A DNA stretch of 64,000 nucleotides, taken from positions 17,629 to 81,628 of the forward strand of contig PXBH01000054.1 in assembly GCA_003565555.1 (NCBI GenBank). Direction: 5' to 3'. Position numbers and translations under genes: made by a program. This document shows positions 59,801 to 64,000 of this stretch, piece after piece. Source of the DNA: Cryomorphaceae bacterium (GTDB lineage: Bacteria > Bacteroidota > Bacteroidia > Flavobacteriales_D > Cryomorphaceae). The notes under the pieces were generated by a model. That model was not told the DNA's origin and made no database searches. It saw only the letters and a program-made list of their open reading frames with translations. Each line of letters opens with the position of its first letter. Position 1 is the first letter of the stretch.

Positions 59801-59968
59801 CCCGAAGAGCCGTCGGGCGGACTCATATTGGCCGTTATCGGCAAATTGTCTCGCGCGGTGATAGGTTCTGTCCTCGCTGCGAAACACCTCGGGTTGCTGG
59901 GCATTCACAAGGCCGCAAACGGCGAGGGTAAGCAGAAGAAGAAGCGCGCGCAGTCGGCTTTCGGGCAT
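56855..59968 (-). CDS. Large periplasmic TPR protein
   Basis: 1037 residues. Signal peptide MPESRLRALLLLLTLAVCGLVNAQ, then a solenoid of tetratricopeptide repeats through about residue 990 (recurring AxYxxGxYxxAxxxF patterns, for example YRIGDLYYRKGDYAEAAQAY and YQLGDSYFLNENLSKALESF). The tail of about 40 residues is strongly charged (EKEERKRSETPEEEDPYRD). TPR solenoids are scaffolds; coupling to the barrel gene suggests an outer-membrane complex. No enzyme domain is visible. Confidence 0.9.
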   Translation of the reverse strand: MPESRLRALLLLLTLAVCGLVNAQQPEVFRSEDRTYHRARQFADNGQYESARRLFGEYIDASRAYPDERFISASFHRASCAMKLFHKDAEFLMREFTLEFPGSIYYRPALLELARYNFNRRDYKDALHYFGRLDLYDYDEETVDEIRFKTGFSAFETEDYEKAREAFFPLLEKDGGYRGPVNYYYGHIAYENENWQTALQALTRAGEDPNFSDVVPYYITQIYHHQEKYDELIDYAVPFLDSAATKRKEEIAHLAGNAYYQKQDYESAVPFLEIFMERNYNPEPEDAYQMAYAYYRTGNYKASIDYFVKAAASDDPALAQTATYQMADAYLKSGEKKFAQNAFRSASRMDADREITEDALFNYAKLAYELSYDPFHEAIQAFDRYLEAYPDSPRKDDAYAFLLKVHMATKNYPAAMRALDNMKDIGISGREDYQRAAYNHGVQLMRGGKNDEALKYFKISQKYRELPELNALASYRIGDLYYRKGDYAEAAQAYRNFASNPSAVGTEAFKNAEYNLGYCFFKLDNRDASLTAFRKFTATPGVDKRRKYDALLRIGDLHLVAKDYESAVKSYEEALALNGAEGDYARFQIAMAYGYKEDHARKIEELNKLFSNYPATSLAAVGYYQLGDSYFLNENLSKALESFNTVIDRHGDSPYRKKALLKRGLVQYRLSAYDDAIASYKKVVKDYGVDSESREAIAVLRNIYLDLGRIDDYSDWLSSLPDYQVSAGEIDSLSYRAAENLVADGKCTEAIAALSDYLDKFPNGLFAVNAHYYRADCALRANDFDTALEGFEYVADRPVNMFTETSLAGAAKIRYRRKQYEEALKHYLRLRSAASFSANALEADLGAMRAYFRLERYEEAEAAATAVLEHSSATERMKEEARLVRGKSAYAKGDVDAAEKDLRALADSSQNAEGAEAKFLVAKITFERGLSEAAEKEIFELIQGYASFDRWKVKGFLLLADVYTERGDYFQARATLQSVTDNVTDPELSARAQAMREALDKREEDERREKEERKRSETPEEEDPYRDLIDQPQNSEE

Positions 59969-60151
59969 GGGTTGCAGGCTGTTTGTTTAATCAGGTAAAA
60001 GTAGTGAGCGGAGCCGCCCGTATCAGGGCTTACGGCACAAAAGTTTTAAACGCGATTTTGTGGAGAATAATGCGGGAATTCAGGGTTTCAACCCCTGTGA
60101 AAACGCCCTTTTGCACATAAAAATTATCTTAGCTTTACGCAAAATTTTCAC

Positions 60152-60829
60152 ATGGCGCTTGATACCATCGTCGAACTGAAGGACGCCACCATCTATCAGG
60201 ACGACCACCTCGTCCTGTCCGCGGTAAATGTCCACATCTCCAAGGGGGACTTTATCTACCTGATCGGAAAGACCGGGAGCGGAAAGAGCAGCCTGCTTAA
60301 GACCCTTTACGGTGAGCTTCCGCTTAAAGAGGGCGAAGGAAAAGTGGGCGACTTTAAACTGGACGGGCTCAAACGCAAGCAAATCCCCTTCTTGCGCAGA
60401 AAGCTCGGCATCGTTTTTCAAGATTTTGAACTCTTGGGCGACAGGAATGTAAATGATAACCTGCTCTTTGTGCTGCGCGCCACGGGTTGGAAAAACAAGC
60501 GTGAAATGGCCGAACGCATGCAGGAAGTACTGGACAAAACAGGCTTGGGTACAAAGGGCTACAAGATGCCCCATGAGCTCTCGGGGGGCGAACAGCAGCG
60601 GGTGGCCGTAGCCCGCGCATTACTCAACGACCCCGACCTCATCCTCGCCGATGAGCCGACCGGCAACCTGGATCCCGCCACCACGGAAGAAATTTTGACC
60701 CTTCTGCACAACATCAGCAAAAACGGAAGGGCAGTACTCATGGCCACCCATGACTACGTCCATTTAAAGAAATTTTCATCGCACGTGATCCGTTGCGAAA
60801 ACGGAACGGTAACCACCACAGAGGCTTGA
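60152..60829 (+). CDS. ftsE: ABC-type ATPase, FtsE family
   Basis: 225 residues, a stand-alone ABC ATPase. Walker A GKTGSGKS (39-46), Q-loop Q90, signature LSGGEQQR (143-150), Walker B LILADEP (163-169) and H-loop in ATHDY. FtsE pairs with membrane protein FtsX to activate cell-wall hydrolases at division; no ftsX is adjacent. A LolD/MacB-like role is not excluded, but the length and residues fit FtsE best. The stop overlaps the start of the glycosyltransferase (TTGA). Confidence 0.85.
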   Translation: MALDTIVELKDATIYQDDHLVLSAVNVHISKGDFIYLIGKTGSGKSSLLKTLYGELPLKEGEGKVGDFKLDGLKRKQIPFLRRKLGIVFQDFELLGDRNVNDNLLFVLRATGWKNKREMAERMQEVLDKTGLGTKGYKMPHELSGGEQQRVAVARALLNDPDLILADEPTGNLDPATTEEILTLLHNISKNGRAVLMATHDYVHLKKFSSHVIRCENGTVTTTEA

Positions 60830-61725
60830 TTTCAGTACTCGTACCGATTTTTAACAGACCGGTGATTTCACTGGCAAGGGAGCTCTCCGAAGCGGCCCGT
60901 ATAGCCGGCGTGCCTTGCGAATTTATTTTCATCGAGGACGGCAGCACAGAATACCTCAACCAAAACAAAAGCATCACCGCTCATCCCGACCTTACTTACA
61001 TCGTGCAAAATGAAAACTCGGGAAGGTCGGCCATTCGCAATGCTTTGGCCGAAAAAGCGAAGCACCCTTGGTTGCTTTTTTTAGATTGTGATGTGCTCCT
61101 TCCGGACAGTAACCTCATTGACCGATATGTGAAAGCAGCGGACGGGTGCGATGTCATTTGCGGAGGCCATATCTATCCCGAGCAAGCGCCCGCTTCGCGA
61201 CGTCTTCACCACATTTACGGATTAAAGCGTGAGTGTACCACGGCCGAACAGCGCAAAGAGCAGCCGTTTCGCAGCTTTATGTCGGGTAATTTTTTCATCA
61301 GAAAGTCCTTGTTCGATCAAGTCAAATTTGACGAAACCATCAAGGGCTACGGGCACGAGGACACCCTCTTCGGAGTGGAGCTCAGAGAGCGTGGAGCCAA
61401 CCTCTGCCATGTGGACAATCCGGTGATTCACGTAGCGCTCGATCGCGATGAGGCTTTTTTGGAAAAATCAAAACAAGCCCTTCGAAATGCGCTCTATCTG
61501 GTCAAAACAGGGAAAATCGCACCCGAGGAAATACGCGCCACAGAGACTTACTACCGACTGAAAAAGTCTGCGGGGGGACGCGCGGTTTTGGATTGGCTCA
61601 TCCCGAGTGAAGCCTTTTTGAAAGAACAGCTCCTGCGGCCCAATCCGCGTATCAGCAGCTTGGACTTTCTCAAGTTGGCTTGGCTTCGGGATTTGGAAAA
61701 TGAAGTGCCGGACGGCACCCCTTAG
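60826..61725 (+). CDS. Glycosyltransferase family 2
   Basis: 299 residues from a TTG at 60826 that overlaps the ftsE stop. The GT-A fold starts immediately with [11 protein letters not shown], followed by FIFIEDGS, NSGRSAIRNALAE and the metal-binding DCD in LFLDCDVLLPD. The C-terminal part has GYGHEDTLFG, a second metal/acceptor motif typical of galactosyltransferase-like GT2 proteins. An upstream in-frame ATG at 60793 lies inside ftsE and adds residues unlike the family. Sugar and acceptor are unknown. Its stop codon shares bases with that of the converging glycosyltransferase. Confidence 0.88.
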   Translation: MISVLVPIFNRPVISLARELSEAARIAGVPCEFIFIEDGSTEYLNQNKSITAHPDLTYIVQNENSGRSAIRNALAEKAKHPWLLFLDCDVLLPDSNLIDRYVKAADGCDVICGGHIYPEQAPASRRLHHIYGLKRECTTAEQRKEQPFRSFMSGNFFIRKSLFDQVKFDETIKGYGHEDTLFGVELRERGANLCHVDNPVIHVALDRDEAFLEKSKQALRNALYLVKTGKIAPEEIRATETYYRLKKSAGGRAVLDWLIPSEAFLKEQLLRPNPRISSLDFLKLAWLRDLENEVPDGTP

Positions 61726-62849
61726 TTCATCCCCAAAAGTGCGCGCACTGCCGAGAGCGTAGGCGCGTACTCTTCCGACCAATTGAGTTTTTCGGCCGCT
61801 TTCTTTGCGGCCTGCCTTCTGCGCTTTTGGCCGGCTTCGTCGCCGAGCACCCGAGCAATCAGCTCGGCCAGATACTTCGCGTCAAGGCGCTCAGCCACGA
61901 CCCCGGCTCCGCTTTCGGTCACAAAAGCGCGTACTTCCGGAAGGTCACTCACCAGCATGGGAACCCCGACCGCGGCGTAATCGAAGACCTTGTTGGGTAA
62001 GCTGTAGCGCTGATTGAGCCCCGTATCTTTATCGAAGCTCACCCCGAGGTCGGCGCAGGCCGTATAGCGCATCATTTCCGGATAGGGCATCCGCGGCAAA
62101 AACTTCACTTTTTCGGAGAGATCGGGCCGAGCGGCGCGTTTTTTCAGGTCCGGAAGGGCATCACCGCTGCCCACGATCAGCAGCAGAATACCGCGCGTGA
62201 GGGCTACTGCGGAAAGCAATTCCTCGGCGCCCCTGTTGCGGTTGATGCCGCTGCCCTGAAGTATCAGTATTTTAAGATGCTCCGGCAATCCGAGTTCTGC
62301 ACGGGACGTCGCGGTTATTTCCGCCGATCGATCGGGCACGTTGCGCACCACTCCGACCTGATCAATGCCGTAAGTTTGCTCAAAAAGCCGCGCGAGGCTG
62401 CCGTTGACGGTCAGCACGTGATCCGCCCGCGGAATACAGAGGCGCTCGAGCATCTTCCAGACTTTTTGCACTGCGGGTCTGGCCTTCACATCGGGCACTT
62501 CCGTAAAAAATTCATGGCTGTCATAAACCAGAGGCTTTCGGCGCAGCGCCGCAAGAAGGGTATTTGCGGGCAGGGTATCAAGGTCGTTGGCATAAAACAG
62601 GTCTGCCTTTCGGAAAAGGAGGAAGAAAAAAATGCGCAGGTTCAGCTCGGCGTAAAAGAGTGCCTTCCTGTTAAAAATCAAACGAAACCTCTTCACAGCG
62701 TAAGGCCTGTCTACCGCACCGCTGTCAGGCAGTTGCCTCCCGAGCAGAAGAAGGTCAAAGCCCCCGCCCCGAAGGGCGTCACATTGCTTTTGCACCCTTC
62801 GGTCTGTGACCAGGTCATTGCTGACCGATACTGCGATGCGTTTTTTCAT
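61722..62849 (-). CDS. Glycosyltransferase, GT4-like (group 1)
   Basis: 375 residues from the ATG at 62849 (MKKRIAVSVSNDLVTDRRV). Two Rossmann halves (GT-B): the donor-binding half carries LILQGSGINRNRGAEELL, and VGVPMLVSDLPEVRAFV contains the region that binds the sugar nucleotide. YDSHEFFTEVPD near residue 120 is seen in cell-surface-polysaccharide transferases. The ATG at 62858 is inside the likely -7 element and is less credible. Product unknown. Confidence 0.87.
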   Translation of the reverse strand: MKKRIAVSVSNDLVTDRRVQKQCDALRGGGFDLLLLGRQLPDSGAVDRPYAVKRFRLIFNRKALFYAELNLRIFFFLLFRKADLFYANDLDTLPANTLLAALRRKPLVYDSHEFFTEVPDVKARPAVQKVWKMLERLCIPRADHVLTVNGSLARLFEQTYGIDQVGVVRNVPDRSAEITATSRAELGLPEHLKILILQGSGINRNRGAEELLSAVALTRGILLLIVGSGDALPDLKKRAARPDLSEKVKFLPRMPYPEMMRYTACADLGVSFDKDTGLNQRYSLPNKVFDYAAVGVPMLVSDLPEVRAFVTESGAGVVAERLDAKYLAELIARVLGDEAGQKRRRQAAKKAAEKLNWSEEYAPTLSAVRALLGMN

Positions 62850-62855
62850 GCCCGG

Positions 62856-62863
62856 CAAAAATA
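62856..62863 (-). promoter_or_regulatory. Promoter -7 element of the GT4-like gene
   Basis: TATTTTTG (TAnnTTTG) on the minus strand ends 7 nt before the ATG at 62849. The transcript would begin at or within a few bases of the start codon, so it may be leaderless. Confidence 0.45.
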
Positions 62864-62901
62864 GGGAAGTTTACGCGGGACGCCTCTCCCGCATTTTCGA
62901 T

Positions 62902-62909
62902 TAGCTTTG
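62902..62909 (+). promoter_or_regulatory. murB promoter -7 element
   Basis: TAGCTTTG (TAnnTTTG) ends 19 nt before the murB ATG. With the divergent element at 62856-62863 it makes a compact 79-nt divergent promoter region. Confidence 0.5.
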
Positions 62910-62928
62910 CGGACAAAATCCGGGCCGC

Positions 62929-63945
62929 ATGACTGTCCTCGAAAACACTTCAATCAAACACCTCAACACCTTCGGAATCGAAGCTAAGGCGCGGTTTCTC
63001 GCTCATTTCACAGGACCCGAATCGCTCGGAAAGCTTCTCGCCGATCCGCGCTTCGAAGGCCTGCCGAAAATGATTTTGGGCGGGGGTAGCAATGTGCTCT
63101 TCACCGAAGACTACCCCGGTCTCATCCTGAAAAATGAGGTAAAAGGCATCGAAGCGGTCCGGGAAGAGGGAGATGTAGTACTCGTGAAGGCCGGAGCAGG
63201 CGAGAATTGGCATGAATTTGTCTCGTACACCTTAAATCACGGATGGTACGGCCTGGAAAACCTCTCCCTCATTCCGGGGAACGTCGGGGCAAGCCCGATG
63301 CAAAACATCGGCGCCTACGGTACGGAGATCAAAGACATCTTCCACAGCCTCGAAGCCTATGAAATCTCGGGCGGGGCAGTAAAAATCTTCGATGCAGAGG
63401 CCTGCCGGTTCGGATACAGAGAAAGCGTTTTCAAGCGGGCGCTCAAAGGCAGGTACATTATTCTGAACGTGACCTTCGCACTGAGCAAAACGCCTCGGGT
63501 GAATACGCGGTACGGCGCCATCACCGCCGAGCTTGAGAAAGCCGGCATCACCGATCCCACGCCGAAAGATGTAAGTGAAGCCGTGATTCGCATACGACAA
63601 AGCAAACTTCCCGATCCCGCAGAGCTGGGAAATGCCGGCAGTTTTTTCAAAAATCCCGTGGTGCCCGAGGAGGTCTTTAAGCGCCTGCAAAAAGAATGGC
63701 CGGAAATTCCCAACTATCCCGCAGGAGAAGGAAGGGTAAAGCTCGCGGCAGGCTGGCTCATCGAAAAAACCGGCCGAAAGGGAAAACGCACGGGCAACTG
63801 CGGAATGCACAAAATGCAGGCGCTCGTACTGGTAAATTACGGCGGCGCTAAGGGAAAAGAAATTTACGACCTGTCCGCTGCAGTGAAAAAAGACGTGTAC
63901 GATATGTTCGGCGTGGAACTCGAGCGGGAAGTGAACATCCTTTGA
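62929..63945 (+). CDS. murB: UDP-N-acetylenolpyruvoylglucosamine reductase
   Basis: Peptidoglycan precursor synthesis: NADPH reduction of UDP-GlcNAc-enolpyruvate. It has 338 residues, E. coli-type (type I) MurB. FAD-binding GGGSNVLFTED (about 51-61), IPGNVGASPMQNIGAYG (115-131), the substrate tyrosine and arginine in FGYRES (163/164), catalytic Ser238 in GNAGSFFKNP and the C-terminal catalytic Glu334 in EREV are all visible. Nothing recognisable follows to the window end (63946-64000). Confidence 0.97.
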   Translation: MTVLENTSIKHLNTFGIEAKARFLAHFTGPESLGKLLADPRFEGLPKMILGGGSNVLFTEDYPGLILKNEVKGIEAVREEGDVVLVKAGAGENWHEFVSYTLNHGWYGLENLSLIPGNVGASPMQNIGAYGTEIKDIFHSLEAYEISGGAVKIFDAEACRFGYRESVFKRALKGRYIILNVTFALSKTPRVNTRYGAITAELEKAGITDPTPKDVSEAVIRIRQSKLPDPAELGNAGSFFKNPVVPEEVFKRLQKEWPEIPNYPAGEGRVKLAAGWLIEKTGRKGKRTGNCGMHKMQALVLVNYGGAKGKEIYDLSAAVKKDVYDMFGVELEREVNIL

Positions 63946-64000
63946 AGGTAGTCAGGGTGCCGACTTCTCAGGCCTCACCTTTCTCGGGTGCGTCACCCTC

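Noticed and set aside
60826..62849. Two glycosyltransferases as part of a capsule or O-antigen island
   Set aside because: They are flanked by core genes (ftsE, murB), point towards each other, and no flippase, polymerase or sugar-nucleotide genes are present.

Overview
The window is a chromosomal segment of a Bacteroidota bacterium, most likely from the order Flavobacteriales. The evidence is a fused SecDF, a type III glutamine synthetase, the long Bacteroidota-type PurM, and three secreted proteins with type IX secretion (T9SS) C-terminal sorting domains (one type A, two type B). There are also repeated TAnnTTTG promoter -7 elements and almost no Shine-Dalgarno sequences. Base composition looks near 50% GC by eye, which is high for a flavobacterium and would fit a marine Cryomorphaceae/Schleiferiaceae-like lineage. 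That placement is inference.

Layout. 1-32343 is one long minus-strand run. From its right end it holds secDF, tatA, a Ca2+/Na+ antiporter, glnN, an OmpA-family envelope protein, the purM-prfA-pyrF-DUF2851-pspC group, an unusual alanine/Na+ symporter, the HhH protein-apt-acyl-CoA dehydrogenase group, rpsU, xerC and hpf. It ends with the transcription/translation superoperon: four tRNAs (Thr-Tyr-Gly-Thr), tuf, tRNA-Trp, secE, nusG, rplK, rplA, rplJ, rplL, rpoB and the 5' two-thirds of rpoC. 32553-34781 (+) is an FG-GAP repeat protein with a type A sorting domain, followed by mdh (-). 36030-50887 (+) is the accessory-looking part: an ECF sigma factor, a membrane-anchored PKD protein, an 8.5-kb gene for a 2818-residue type B T9SS adhesin, a small exported protein of unknown family, and a 1267-residue CUB/PKD/P-domain type B T9SS protein. 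50972-52878 (+) carries lgt and a secreted EEP-fold phosphodiesterase. 52985-59968 (-) carries gyrB and a TPR/beta-barrel pair. 60152-64000 carries ftsE, two glycosyltransferases and murB.

Most striking observation. Residues 4-2594 of the giant adhesin contain no lysine and no arginine (2591 residues). The neighbouring T9SS protein has a single arginine (R219) between residues 14 and 987. Basic residues survive only in the signal peptide and in the C-terminal PKD/sorting region, which must pass the Sec and T9SS machineries. The other T9SS protein in the window (32553-34781) is not depleted. With its adjacent sigma factor, PKD membrane protein and unknown small exported protein, this locus is the best candidate for an undescribed surface system.

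How the genes fit together. Apart from that locus and the surface protein at 32553, the window is mostly core information processing (rpoBC, ribosomal proteins, tuf, prfA, gyrB, xerC), envelope biogenesis (secE, secDF, tatA, lgt, murB, ftsE, OmpA) and central metabolism (purM, pyrF, apt, glnN, mdh, acyl-CoA dehydrogenase). I see no rRNA, CRISPR array, insertion sequence or prophage.
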